DNA of 62,600 nt from Anaerobaca lacustris (GTDB lineage Bacteria > Planctomycetota > Phycisphaerae > Sedimentisphaerales > Anaerobacaceae), in NCBI RefSeq assembly GCF_030012215.1, contig NZ_JASCXX010000030.1:1-62600 (forward strand), given 5' to 3'. Shown here one piece after another: positions 1-7,657 of this stretch (positions are counted from its first letter, which is position 1; each line of letters begins with the position of its first letter). The translations under genes were made by a program, and so were the position numbers. The notes below the pieces were generated by a model that saw nothing but the letters and a program-made list of their open reading frames with translations, was not told where the DNA came from and made no database searches.

Positions 1-146
1 AAGACTTGTGGCATGAGATACTGGTTACCAGCCGATGATCGTGCCTCCTCTCGGGTGTTCTCCTGGATGCGTAGCGCCGTGCTGATTGGTGCCCGCGACA
101 TCTGAGTCGGCGGGTCGGTCCCCGTCGGCTTTTGAAGTGGGTTGGG

Positions 147-899
147 TCAGAGGGGGTTCTGGCCGCACCAGTGGCGGGGGGTGTTGTCGGTGGCGGCGAG
201 CCAGGCGGCGTGGCCGTCGAAGAACAGGTTGTTGCAGCCTTTGGCCCGGTGGCGTTGGGCGGCGACGCGGCGGGTCAGGTTGCTGCCGGGCGTCTCGGTC
301 TCGGAGGCGGGCAGGTGTGTGGTGGACCAGACGTCGAGCAGGTTGAAGTGGGACGCGACGTTCAGCTCATCGCGGTCGGTGATGACGGGTCGCCAGTCGC
401 CGGCCTCGTTGTCGGCCAGATAGATCCGCTCGCCGGGCTGTCGGACGTCGCCGAGTTTCGTGGGCTCGTCCTTCTGTCTGCCCCGGTTGCCGGTCGTCAG
501 GCCGGGATCGTCGAAGTCCCAGGCGTTGACCACATAATCGATGGTCTGTTCTGTATTGGGCCGGCCGCTGAGCCCGACGCCCACACGCGGGAACGATGGA
601 CACTGATAGACGTCCACCCGGCGGTAGTCGGTGGCGGTCTTGTAGTCGGTGCCGAGGTAGGGCATGAACGCGAGGATCCACTTGACCTCGTGGTCCAGCG
701 CCCGGGGGACGGCGTCGTTGTTGGCGTGGGCGTAGGCGTGCATCGCCAGGCCGATCTGGCGCAGGCTGTTGAGGCAGTAGACGGTCCGGGCCTGGTCGCG
801 GACGCGGCTGAGAGCGGGCACCATGATCCCCATCAGCAGGGCGATGATGGCGATCACGACCAGTAGTTCGATGAGGGTAAATGCGTGGTTGGGTCGCAT
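147..899 (-). CDS. Type II secretion-type pseudopilin (DUF1559-like), 250 aa
   Basis: A prepilin-like secreted protein. The N-terminus reads MRPNHAFTLIELLVVIAIIALLMG: a short basic leader, a cleavage site before FTLIE with Ala instead of the usual Gly at -1, the conserved Glu at +5, and a hydrophobic helix. The C-terminal part contains FFDGHAAWL, which matches the 'H-X9-DG' tail of the large planctomycete pseudopilin family (DUF1559 / SBP_bac_10 type). Such proteins are processed by a prepilin peptidase and anchored in the inner membrane; their individual roles are mostly unknown. The start is supported by GGAG about 8 nt upstream of the ATG. No other secretion gene is adjacent, so it is an orphan paralogue. 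Family call is secure, function is not. Confidence 0.88.
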   Translation of the reverse strand: MRPNHAFTLIELLVVIAIIALLMGIMVPALSRVRDQARTVYCLNSLRQIGLAMHAYAHANNDAVPRALDHEVKWILAFMPYLGTDYKTATDYRRVDVYQCPSFPRVGVGLSGRPNTEQTIDYVVNAWDFDDPGLTTGNRGRQKDEPTKLGDVRQPGERIYLADNEAGDWRPVITDRDELNVASHFNLLDVWSTTHLPASETETPGSNLTRRVAAQRHRAKGCNNLFFDGHAAWLAATDNTPRHWCGQNPL

Positions 900-1342
900 C
901 GCAACATCTCCATCGCCGTTGAATTCCCATATCGGCCGAACCTGCCATTTACGATTGTACCGAGTTCAGCGGCCGATTCCCACCTGCAAGTTCGGCCGAG
1001 GGGCGTGTTGGGGCGAGCCAGGCCGTCCGGTGGCACGGCTATTCCGTCGGAATTCCGCAATGATCCTTGTGGGCGGATCGGCGGGCCGGTATACTTGCCT
1101 CAGTGTCGCACTATGAAAACTTGGATGATGCGTCCTGGGAGTGGAAACAACGCTGGCTGCCCTTGTCATGAACCCTTGCCTTGGGTCCCTCTCCTCTCGC
1201 GGATTCTGTCAGAACAACCCGGATGAGGCCGTGATCGGTGCTCTGTGACAGTTCGCAGCTCATTGTGGAACCTCGCTTATGGAAGCGGGCCGTTGCCACA
1301 ATCTAAATGCGTCGCATCGCGACGTTTAAGGAGAGTCGAGTC
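900..1342. other. Intergenic region between pseudopilin and RRM gene
   Basis: About 440 nt separate the divergent pseudopilin and RRM-protein genes, so both promoters should be here. On the minus strand a TACAAT lies at 952-957, a plausible -10 for the pseudopilin gene, but I see no good -35 in front of it. I see no credible reading frame on either strand and no clear promoter for the RRM gene. Confidence 0.4.
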
Positions 1343-1750
1343 ATGAATATCTATGTAGGGAACCTCGCTCATGAGGCGACGGAGAACGACTTGCGCGAGT
1401 TGTTTGCCGGCCATGGCGAAGTGGAATCGGCGAGCATCATTACCGACCGATTCAGCGGTGAATCGCGTGGGTTCGGCTTCGTGGAGATGCCGAACAAGAC
1501 CGAGGCGGCCGAGGCGATTGAGGCGCTCAACGGGCATGATCTGAAGGGCCGCAGCATCACCGTCAACGAGGCCAAGCCCAAAGCCCCGAAGCGTGGGGGC
1601 GGCGGTGGCGGCGGTGGTTATGGCGGTGGCGGTGGCGGTGGCCGGGGTCGCGGCGGCGGCGGTGGCGGTGGCGGCTACGGTGGTGGGGGTGGCCGAGGTC
1701 GCAGTGGTGGTGGTGGTGGCGGCGGCGGTGGCGGCGGACGCCGATACTGA
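1343..1750 (+). CDS. Glycine-rich RRM-type RNA-binding protein, 135 aa
   Basis: A small single-RRM RNA-binding protein. It starts with RNP2 (IYVGNL, residues 3-8) and has RNP1 (RGFGFVEM, about residues 39-46), so the RNA-contacting aromatics are intact. The RRM spans about residues 1-80. It is followed by a tail of about 50 residues that is almost entirely Gly with scattered Arg and Tyr (GGYGGGGG, RGRGG), an RGG/GYGG-like low-complexity segment. AAGGAG at 1328-1333 precedes the ATG at 1343; an upstream in-frame ATG at 1307 lacks such a site. Related bacterial glycine-rich RRM proteins are often induced by cold or stress; that is family knowledge, not shown here. Confidence 0.9.
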   Translation: MNIYVGNLAHEATENDLRELFAGHGEVESASIITDRFSGESRGFGFVEMPNKTEAAEAIEALNGHDLKGRSITVNEAKPKAPKRGGGGGGGGYGGGGGGGRGRGGGGGGGGYGGGGGRGRSGGGGGGGGGGGRRY

Positions 1751-1837
1751 TTGCCGACGGGGGCCTTTGACGCGCAGTCTGGGTCTGCGTCGCCGGCCCA
1801 TGTGAGTTGTACGAGAGCCCGAGGCCATTTGAATGGT

Positions 1838-3406
1838 TCAGCCGATGCTGTGACGGACATTCAGATGGCTTCGGGCCTTCTGAAGCCTTGGAAGGAACTC
1901 GCTTTTTCTGAAATCGGACGTCCACTTCCGTATGGTCAGCCATCCGCCGAAGCGAATCACGCGTCTCTCCCAGCGGCGGTACCATCGGCTCCAGCCCCAG
2001 CGCAGATTGTGCAGCGAGAACAGCAGGGCGGGGAAGGTCAGAACGCTGGCGGCCACGAGGAAAAGGTACTGGAAGCGATAGAACCATCCCATGATCTGCT
2101 TGGCAGCGTTCTGCATTTCGCTCGCGGTCATGGGCGCGTCCGGCTCAAATAGCGGGAAGTTGCCATCGTAGTATTCCCAGCCCAGATCCTGCGGCGCGTA
2201 GACCCGATGCTGTCGTTCGAGTCTCTGCCTCAATCGTGTGCCGGGAAGCGGCACGGGCAGCAGGACCTGAACGGTGTCGATCCGCGCCTTGCGGATGAAC
2301 CGCCGGAAGCGCCGGACCCGCTCGGCGGCGGGCATGGCGAACGGGGTCTCGGCGGCCGTCGGATAGCCGAAGATGAACATGCCGTGGACCCAGAACCCGA
2401 ACTGGCGGAAGACCTTGACCAGCGACAGCATCTCTTCGGAGCGGACCTGCTTGTTCATGGCTCGCAGTTCTTCGTCGATCGGCGATTCGAACCCGATGGC
2501 GACGTGCCGGATTCCCGCCAGCCGCATCGCGCCGAGCAGTTCGGGATCCTTGGCTCGGTCGAGCCGGATCTGCGCCGTCGAGACCAGTTGCCTGCCGATC
2601 TGCCGCTGGTACTCTGCGAGCATGTGGCAGAAGCGCACGGCCTCATCACGCTGTTGGCCGAACAGGTCGTCCACGATGAAGAAATGGCTGGCGTTGCGCG
2701 TCTCGACGAGATAGCTGATGTTGCCGAGCAGACGCTCGGCCGAGGCGCATCGAGGTGTGCCTTTGACCGTGCAAAACTCACAGTTCATGCAGCAGCCGCG
2801 GACCCTTTCCACCGGATACAGCGTGATTCGGGCGTAGCGAACCAGCGAGAAATCGGGAAAGGCAAAGCGGTCGAAGTCGGCCAGGGGATTGCGCGGGGCC
2901 GTGCGAAAGACCGCCCCGTTCTTCAGGTACGCGATGCCTCTGACCGTCTCGATGTCTGCGCCGCTCTGCAAGGCCTCCAGCAGTTCACGCAGGGTCTCTT
3001 CGGCCTCTCCGAAGACGACGTAGTCGATGCCGTTGGAGAGCGCTTCATCGACGTTCTCGTCGGCAAAGTGCTGCCCGCCGGCGACGGTGATGATTCCCTG
3101 CCGGCGATACCACTGTGCCAGTTCGTAGAGCCGGGGGATGGTGCTGGTCAGGCCGCCGTAGAACCCGACCACGTCCGCAGGACGCTGGGTCTGCATCGTG
3201 CAGTGATCGGCGGCGCCGCAGGCGGTCCTCGGCCCATAGCGGCCCAGGTTGTTTTCGTCGATGACCTCCGCATCCCATCGGTCCATCTTGCTGACGGCGG
3301 TGGCCACACAGACCGGGCCCAGCGCCGTGGTCCTTCGGGCGACGCGAGAGTAGATGTTGAATGTCGGGTAGGCGGGAATCACGATTCGGAATCGCTGTCG
3401 CTTCAT
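1838..3406 (-). CDS. B12-binding domain radical SAM protein, 522 aa
   Basis: The N-terminal ~150 residues fit a cobalamin-binding Rossmann-like domain of the kind fused to radical SAM enzymes (IVIPAYPTFN at the start, later VVGFYGGLTSTIPR and VVFGEAEETL). A radical SAM domain follows, with the cluster motif CCMNCEFC (CxxxCxxC) at about residues 204-212 and the later stretch HVAIGFESP typical of the barrel. The C-terminal ~100 residues include a hydrophobic stretch (YLFLVAASVLTFPALLF) that may associate with the membrane. This is the architecture of class B radical SAM enzymes, which include methyltransferases and lipid or hopanoid modifiers; the substrate cannot be read from sequence. GAGGTG lies about 5 nt upstream of the start. 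It converges on the RRM gene. Confidence 0.88.
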   Translation of the reverse strand: MKRQRFRIVIPAYPTFNIYSRVARRTTALGPVCVATAVSKMDRWDAEVIDENNLGRYGPRTACGAADHCTMQTQRPADVVGFYGGLTSTIPRLYELAQWYRRQGIITVAGGQHFADENVDEALSNGIDYVVFGEAEETLRELLEALQSGADIETVRGIAYLKNGAVFRTAPRNPLADFDRFAFPDFSLVRYARITLYPVERVRGCCMNCEFCTVKGTPRCASAERLLGNISYLVETRNASHFFIVDDLFGQQRDEAVRFCHMLAEYQRQIGRQLVSTAQIRLDRAKDPELLGAMRLAGIRHVAIGFESPIDEELRAMNKQVRSEEMLSLVKVFRQFGFWVHGMFIFGYPTAAETPFAMPAAERVRRFRRFIRKARIDTVQVLLPVPLPGTRLRQRLERQHRVYAPQDLGWEYYDGNFPLFEPDAPMTASEMQNAAKQIMGWFYRFQYLFLVAASVLTFPALLFSLHNLRWGWSRWYRRWERRVIRFGGWLTIRKWTSDFRKSEFLPRLQKARSHLNVRHSIG

Positions 3407-3558
3407 GGATCACCTCGGCAGTGTCCTGTGAACGCCGTGTTGACCGATGTCGTACCGGCTCCATCAAACAAGACCGTACCTCCGGCGGCCTTGGGATACA
3501 AGGACAATCCCGGGCAATTCCAAGAAACCGACGCGGGCGAATCCCTCGTCGGCTCGGC

Positions 3559-4788
3559 CTACAGCACTTTGTTGCCCTCGCCCTTCTGAATCAGCGGCAC
3601 GTAGTCTTCGAGCTCTCGCAGGACGCGAGCATCGGTCAGATCGATCGCCTGGCGTTTCTCGTGCGACATATAGGCGGCCAGGATCAGCATGGTGATCGTC
3701 TTGCCGTATTCGAGATTGAGCTTGGCGTCCTTGCCCTGCTCGAACGCCGTCAGCGCGTCGATCCATTCGGCGACGTACCCGTACAGGTCCGCTTCGTTGG
3801 GCTGGAGGATCAACGAGCCTCGTGAGGCCTGGGATTTCTCCAGGGCCAGCTCGCTGTCGACCACGGCGGTGGCCGCCGCGTCGCTGATGAAGATGCCCGA
3901 GGGCGATTGCAGCGAGTTGACGGTGTACGAATAGCCCGGCCCGAAGGTCTCCATCAGCAGGCGCAGGCCGGGGGCGTCGTAGATCCAGGAGTTCACGGCC
4001 TGGACAACGCTGCGATGGCCCGTTTGGGGGTCCTTCAGCTCCAGCGTGACGGTCGAATAGTCTTCGGCCGGCGTCTTGCTGTAATCGACGCCGCGCGCCT
4101 TGAGCTGGCCCAGCCAGGGCTCCTTGCCCCACTTGAGCAGGGCCATGCTGGCGTTGATGGAAACGGGCTGAAGATAGTCCAGCGGCTTGCCGAGTGGAGT
4201 GAGCATGAACATGCCGCAGGCGATGCTGTGGCAGCCCATGTCGCAGCAGACGCCGCCGCCCTGGGTGGTGGGGTCCCAGAACCAGGGCTCATGCGGACCG
4301 CCGTGCTCCTCGGCGCTGCGCGCCAGGTGGGCCGGGCCCATCGCCTTCTCAACCTGCGCGAGCTGGTGTCGTGCCTGGATGATCGACGGCATGTGGATCT
4401 GGTTCTCGAAATAGGCGGTCGGGATGTTCATGGCCTTGGCGATTCGCACCAGGGTGTCGGCCTCTTGGACGGTGCGCGCCAGGGGCTTCTCGACGATGAT
4501 CCCTTTCAGCTTGGCGCCGCCTTCGACCGCCTGTGCGATCTGACGCATGATCTCGACGCGGGCGAAGTTCGGGGCGAAGATGCAGACGACATCGACGGCC
4601 TGGGCCAGATCGGCGACGGTCGCATAGACCTGGGTGTCTCCGAGCTGATTCTCGCGCGCCACCTGGGCCAGTGCCTCGGCGCCCTTCGGCGCGCAGACGC
4701 CGGCGAAGTCGGCGATTCGTACGGACCGCAGGGCTCGCTCGTGAAATCCTGCCACAAAACCGGCGCCAATCATTCCGATCTTCAACAT
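3559..4788 (-). CDS. Gfo/Idh/MocA family NAD(P)-dependent oxidoreductase, 409 aa
   Basis: A soluble dehydrogenase. The N-terminus has the dinucleotide-binding loop GMIGAGFVAGFH (residues 5-16), and the EKPLA motif of the family sits at about residue 100, with the catalytic-region Lys in EKP. The C-terminal two-thirds fits the alpha/beta substrate-binding domain (GGGVCCDMGCHSI). Family members oxidise sugars, inositols or amino-sugar derivatives; the substrate here is unknown. The ATG has an ideal AGGAG 6-9 nt upstream. It is a single gene, with 152 nt to the next gene downstream on the same strand. Confidence 0.9.
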   Translation of the reverse strand: MLKIGMIGAGFVAGFHERALRSVRIADFAGVCAPKGAEALAQVARENQLGDTQVYATVADLAQAVDVVCIFAPNFARVEIMRQIAQAVEGGAKLKGIIVEKPLARTVQEADTLVRIAKAMNIPTAYFENQIHMPSIIQARHQLAQVEKAMGPAHLARSAEEHGGPHEPWFWDPTTQGGGVCCDMGCHSIACGMFMLTPLGKPLDYLQPVSINASMALLKWGKEPWLGQLKARGVDYSKTPAEDYSTVTLELKDPQTGHRSVVQAVNSWIYDAPGLRLLMETFGPGYSYTVNSLQSPSGIFISDAAATAVVDSELALEKSQASRGSLILQPNEADLYGYVAEWIDALTAFEQGKDAKLNLEYGKTITMLILAAYMSHEKRQAIDLTDARVLRELEDYVPLIQKGEGNKVL

Positions 4789-4933
4789 CGTCGCTCTCCT
4801 TCAAACAGGCCGAACCATTGTGTGCTTGCGTCCCCTTCCGAGGCGAATGTCCCATGCTGCGACTCGATGCGGCTGCCTCTCGGGACTGTCACGGCAGTTC
4901 TTTGTCTACCGGGAGTCGGACGCGCACGCAAGC

Positions 4934-4958
4934 AAAAAAGCCCCGCGCGAGCGGGCCG
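4934..4958 (-). terminator. Possible intrinsic terminator reading leftwards
   Basis: On the minus strand CCCGC-TCGC-GCGGG forms a 5-bp GC stem with a 4-nt loop, followed two bases later by six T residues. It looks like an intrinsic terminator, but no minus-strand gene lies immediately before it. It would stop leftward antisense transcription coming from the cold-shock region before it reaches the oxidoreductase. Confidence 0.35.
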
Positions 4959-5008
4959 CGTTCAGGCAGATTTCCGGGTCTTCGGAGCCTGTTTTCGGTA
5001 GAATCCTG

Positions 5009-5035
5009 TTGACAATTGAGGCGGTCCGATATAAC
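5009..5035 (+). promoter_or_regulatory. Sigma-70-like promoter of the cold-shock gene
   Basis: TTGACA at 5009-5014 and TATAAC at 5030-5035 are separated by 15 nt. The -35 box is perfect and the -10 box has one mismatch, although the spacing is short. The resulting mRNA leader would be about 100 nt, in keeping with the long 5' leaders known for cold-shock mRNAs. Confidence 0.55.
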
Positions 5036-5145
5036 ATTTTTTTGATTTCTGATGGAGTGCATTCTTCACCCCCTCAGGAGCGATGCCCTCCGATGGAATC
5101 GTCTCGTACCATTCCAGTAGCAGAGAGGGACGAAGGAGTAGTATC

Positions 5146-5349
5146 GTGAGCACAGGCAAGGTGAAGTGGTTCGATGCCAAGAAGGGGTTCGGCTTCATTA
5201 CGCCGGACGACGGGGGCGAAGACCTGTTCGTGCACTTCTCGAACATCGAGGCCGACGGGTTCAAATCCCTTCTGGAGGGCCAGGGTGTGGAGTATGTGGT
5301 TGGTCAAGGGAGGAAGGGACCGCAGGCGACGAGTGTCCGTCCGGGGTAA
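5146..5349 (+). CDS. Cold-shock domain protein, 67 aa
   Basis: A single OB-fold cold-shock protein that binds single-stranded [21 protein letters not shown] (residues 5-19) holds RNP1 (KGFGFI), and DLFVHFSNI holds RNP2 (LFVHF); 67 residues is the normal length. The GTG start at 5146 is chosen because AAGGAG lies about 8 nt upstream and because it gives the family-standard MSTGKVKWF start. The gene is monocistronic: it has its own promoter and a strong terminator just downstream. Confidence 0.95.
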   Translation: MSTGKVKWFDAKKGFGFITPDDGGEDLFVHFSNIEADGFKSLLEGQGVEYVVGQGRKGPQATSVRPG

Positions 5350-5383
5350 CGGCCCGGCAGAAAGCTACGGAAGGAAGGACCAC

Positions 5384-5415
5384 AGGCCTCGCCGAAATGG
5401 CGGGGCCTTTTTCTT
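5384..5415 (+). terminator. Intrinsic terminator of the cold-shock gene
   Basis: GGCCTCGCC (5385-5393) pairs with GGCGGGGCC (5399-5407) with one T-G wobble and a 5-nt loop, followed directly by TTTTTCTT. It lies 36 nt after the stop codon. Confidence 0.88.
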
Positions 5416-5542
5416 GTCGGCGCCGGAGGACGGCTCCCTCCGTTGGGGCGGCAGCGGCCGAAGGGCGGCGTGGAGCGATAAATCCACAGTAGACGGCCGG
5501 TGTAAATCGCATTTGATATCGAGAGAATCTCTGCCGACCCAT

Positions 5543-6787
5543 CTATCGCGTTCCGGCCTTCTGGGTTGCGGCCAGATCGAGTCGCTTGTTGCAGCGGGGG
5601 CACTGGACCGAGGCGCCCTTGAAGTTGGGCGGGATCTTGAAGCTGAGTCCGCACGTGCAGGCCAGAAAGGCGAAGCCGTTGACCTTTCGCATGATGTCGC
5701 CGACCTGGTGGAGTTGCTTCTGTGTCCTTTCCTCTTGCGTTGGCTGAGAGCCGCCGGAGCGCAGGCCGACCTCCTCGCCTTTCAAGGCGGTGGCCGGGAC
5801 GATGTTCTTCGAATGTGTCACCTGGGTGAAGGCCGTGGCATAGTCCTTGTACGAAGCGCCGCCCGACATGCTGCGCAGGATGCGGACGCGCTCGGAGATC
5901 GGCGGATGCGTGCTGGTCAGATCGGACAGCTTCATCTGCCCCTTCTTCTTGAAGGGATTGACGATGTACATCGGTGCGGTGGCCTTGTTGGCCGGGCCCA
6001 GTTGCGGGGCCGGATCGGAGGCGATCTTCTCCAGGGCGCTGGCGAGCCCCTCGGGATAGCGTGTCAGTCGGGCCGCTCCGGCGTCGGCCAGGTACTCGCG
6101 ACGGCGCGACAGCGCAAAATAGAGCAGGTAGGCCATGATCGGGGCGAGCACCGCGACGAGGATGGCGATCAGCACCAGGACGATCTGGGCCTGGCCGCCA
6201 CCCTGGTTGCTGCTCGAATAGCGGCGTCTCGATCCCATCGAACTGTAGAACATCCCGCGCAGAAAGACCTGGGACATCAGAACGATGCCGCCGAGCATGA
6301 TGCCGGCCAGCGTGACGTACAGGATGTCGCGATGGAGGATGTGGCTCATCTCGTGGGCGATGACGCCCTGGAGCTCGTCACGATTGAGGCGGGCCAGCAG
6401 GCCGGCCGTGACGGCCACGGATGCCGTTTCGGGGCTGCGGCCCGTGGCGAAGGCGTTCGGGGCCGGGTCGTTGATGATGTAGACCTTCGGCATGGCCGGC
6501 AGCCCGGCGGCGATCTTCATCTCCTCGACGATGTTGAACAACTGCGGATGGACGTCGTGGGTGACTCGCTGGGCGCGACTGGCCGCCAGAAGGATCTGAT
6601 CGCCCGAAGAGAAGCTGACTGCCGTCAGCACGAGCCAGAGGACGGTGGCGACGCCCAGCCCGATCCAGCCCCCGTCGGGGCCGAACACCGCCAGACCGAT
6701 GACGCCGCCGACCAGCAGCAGGACAAAGGCCATCGTCGCCATCAGAAGGATCGAGTGTCGCTTGTTCGCCCTAATCAATTCCCACAT
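5543..6787 (-). CDS. M48-family (HtpX-like) membrane zinc metalloprotease with C-terminal zinc ribbon, 414 aa
   Basis: An integral membrane protease for quality control. Two transmembrane helices (about residues 12-34 and 40-58) precede the catalytic HEXXH motif, VIAHEMSHILHRD, at about residues 143-150. Two more hydrophobic segments follow, with a downstream EYLADAGAARLT motif supplying the third zinc ligand. Beyond the usual HtpX length (about 290) is an extension ending in CTCG...CPRCNKRLDL, a four-cysteine zinc ribbon (about residues 378-400). The start has GGATGG 4-9 nt upstream. It lies downstream of a lemA-like gene, a pairing (LemA plus M48 protease) seen in many bacteria. Confidence 0.92.
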   Translation of the reverse strand: MWELIRANKRHSILLMATMAFVLLLVGGVIGLAVFGPDGGWIGLGVATVLWLVLTAVSFSSGDQILLAASRAQRVTHDVHPQLFNIVEEMKIAAGLPAMPKVYIINDPAPNAFATGRSPETASVAVTAGLLARLNRDELQGVIAHEMSHILHRDILYVTLAGIMLGGIVLMSQVFLRGMFYSSMGSRRRYSSSNQGGGQAQIVLVLIAILVAVLAPIMAYLLYFALSRRREYLADAGAARLTRYPEGLASALEKIASDPAPQLGPANKATAPMYIVNPFKKKGQMKLSDLTSTHPPISERVRILRSMSGGASYKDYATAFTQVTHSKNIVPATALKGEEVGLRSGGSQPTQEERTQKQLHQVGDIMRKVNGFAFLACTCGLSFKIPPNFKGASVQCPRCNKRLDLAATQKAGTR

Positions 6788-6902
6788 GGTCCATCCTTAT
6801 GCTGGCTTGCCTTGTCTGACGGCCCCTTATGGACATAGTATCACCCCTGTCCCCTCGAACCGGTGCACGCACCGGGTATGGCAGGAGCACGGAACCGCAC
6901 GA

Positions 6903-7472
6903 CTACGAGAAGCTGACCTTGGGCGCCTGACGCTCCGCTTCGCTTTCGACCTCGAAGAAGTCGCGCTTCGTGAAGCTGAGCATCCCGGCGATGATGTTCG
7001 ACGGGAACATCTGGATCTTGTTGTTGTAGAACAAGACCTGGTCGTTGTAGTTCTGTCGCGAGAAGGCGATCTTGTTTTCCGTGCTGGTCAGCTCTTCCTG
7101 GAGCGCCAGGAAGTTCTGGTTGGCCTTCAGGTCGGGATAGTTCTCGACGACGAGCATGAACTTGCTCAGCGCGTCGGCGAGCTGGCCCTCGGCCTTGGCC
7201 GTCTCTGCTACGTTCTTGGCGCCCATCGCCTGACTGCGGGCCTGCGTGATGGCCTCGAAGGTCTCGCGCTCGTGCTTCATGTAGCCCTTGGCGGTCTCGA
7301 CGAGGTTCGGAATCAGGTCGTGTCGGCGTTTGAGCTGCACGTCGATCTGCGACCACGCGTTGTCCACCTGGTTCCGCAGGCGGACGAGCGCGTTGTAGAT
7401 GCCGATCACGAACAGTGCCAGCACGACGATAAGACCGGCGAAAATCAGTAATGCGATCAGTGCTCCTGCCAT
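6903..7472 (-). CDS. LemA family membrane protein, 189 aa
   Basis: One N-terminal transmembrane helix (about residues 3-26) is followed by the typical LemA core: YNALVRLRNQVDNAWSQIDVQLKRRHDLIPNLVE, a long helical bundle, and the YNDQVLFYNNKIQMFPSNIIA segment near the end. LemA proteins are anchored helical bundles of poorly defined function, repeatedly encoded with M48 proteases. Length is normal. AAGGGAG lies just upstream of the ATG. The gene sits 115 nt upstream of the M48 protease gene on the same strand and is probably cotranscribed with it. Confidence 0.93.
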   Translation of the reverse strand: MAGALIALLIFAGLIVVLALFVIGIYNALVRLRNQVDNAWSQIDVQLKRRHDLIPNLVETAKGYMKHERETFEAITQARSQAMGAKNVAETAKAEGQLADALSKFMLVVENYPDLKANQNFLALQEELTSTENKIAFSRQNYNDQVLFYNNKIQMFPSNIIAGMLSFTKRDFFEVESEAERQAPKVSFS

Positions 7473-7512
7473 CAGTTCTCCCTTCGTTTTCGCGGAGAAG
7501 CCTCCGCTGGGG

Positions 7513-7596
7513 TTACGACGATTTCTTCTTCATGATCAATGCCACGACAATCAATACAGCAGCGACGCCCACGAGGATCAACGTGTAACTACTCAT
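7513..7596 (-). CDS. Small single-pass membrane protein, 27 aa
   Basis: A very short frame encodes MSSYTLILVGVAAVLIVVALIMKKKSS: an almost pure transmembrane helix with a basic tail, i.e. a type expected to sit with its C-terminus in the cytoplasm. A purine-rich GGAAGGGG lies about 7 nt before the ATG. It is 40 nt upstream of the LemA gene on the same strand, so it could be the first gene of the lemA-protease operon. No family is recognised; the case rests on composition, ribosome-binding site and position. Confidence 0.45.
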   Translation of the reverse strand: MSSYTLILVGVAAVLIVVALIMKKKSS

Positions 7597-7657
7597 TCCT
7601 GGACCCCTTCCAAAACGTGCCACGCCAAAAACATGAAGCTCATGTGAATACGCCCTA

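Larger units (their letters stand above)
4789..5145. other. Intergenic region upstream of the cold-shock gene
   Basis: This 357-nt gap separates the divergent oxidoreductase and cold-shock genes. It holds a left-pointing hairpin with a T tract at 4934-4958, a promoter at 5009-5035 and a leader of about 100 nt in front of the cold-shock start. I see no convincing gene inside it. Confidence 0.6.

Noticed and set aside
1598-1740. Simple repeats of GGY codons in the RRM gene, first read as a tandem-repeat locus
   Set aside because: It is explained by the glycine-rich tail of the protein; repeat units are irregular and in frame.
1838-1890. Inverted repeat GGCTTC/GAAGCC near 1867-1887 as a bidirectional terminator
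   Set aside because: It lies within the C-terminal coding part of the radical SAM gene and has no T tract.
4934-4958. Hairpin plus T tract considered as terminator of the cold-shock gene
   Set aside because: It points left and lies upstream of that gene; the true terminator is at 5384-5415. It was kept only as a low-confidence leftward terminator.
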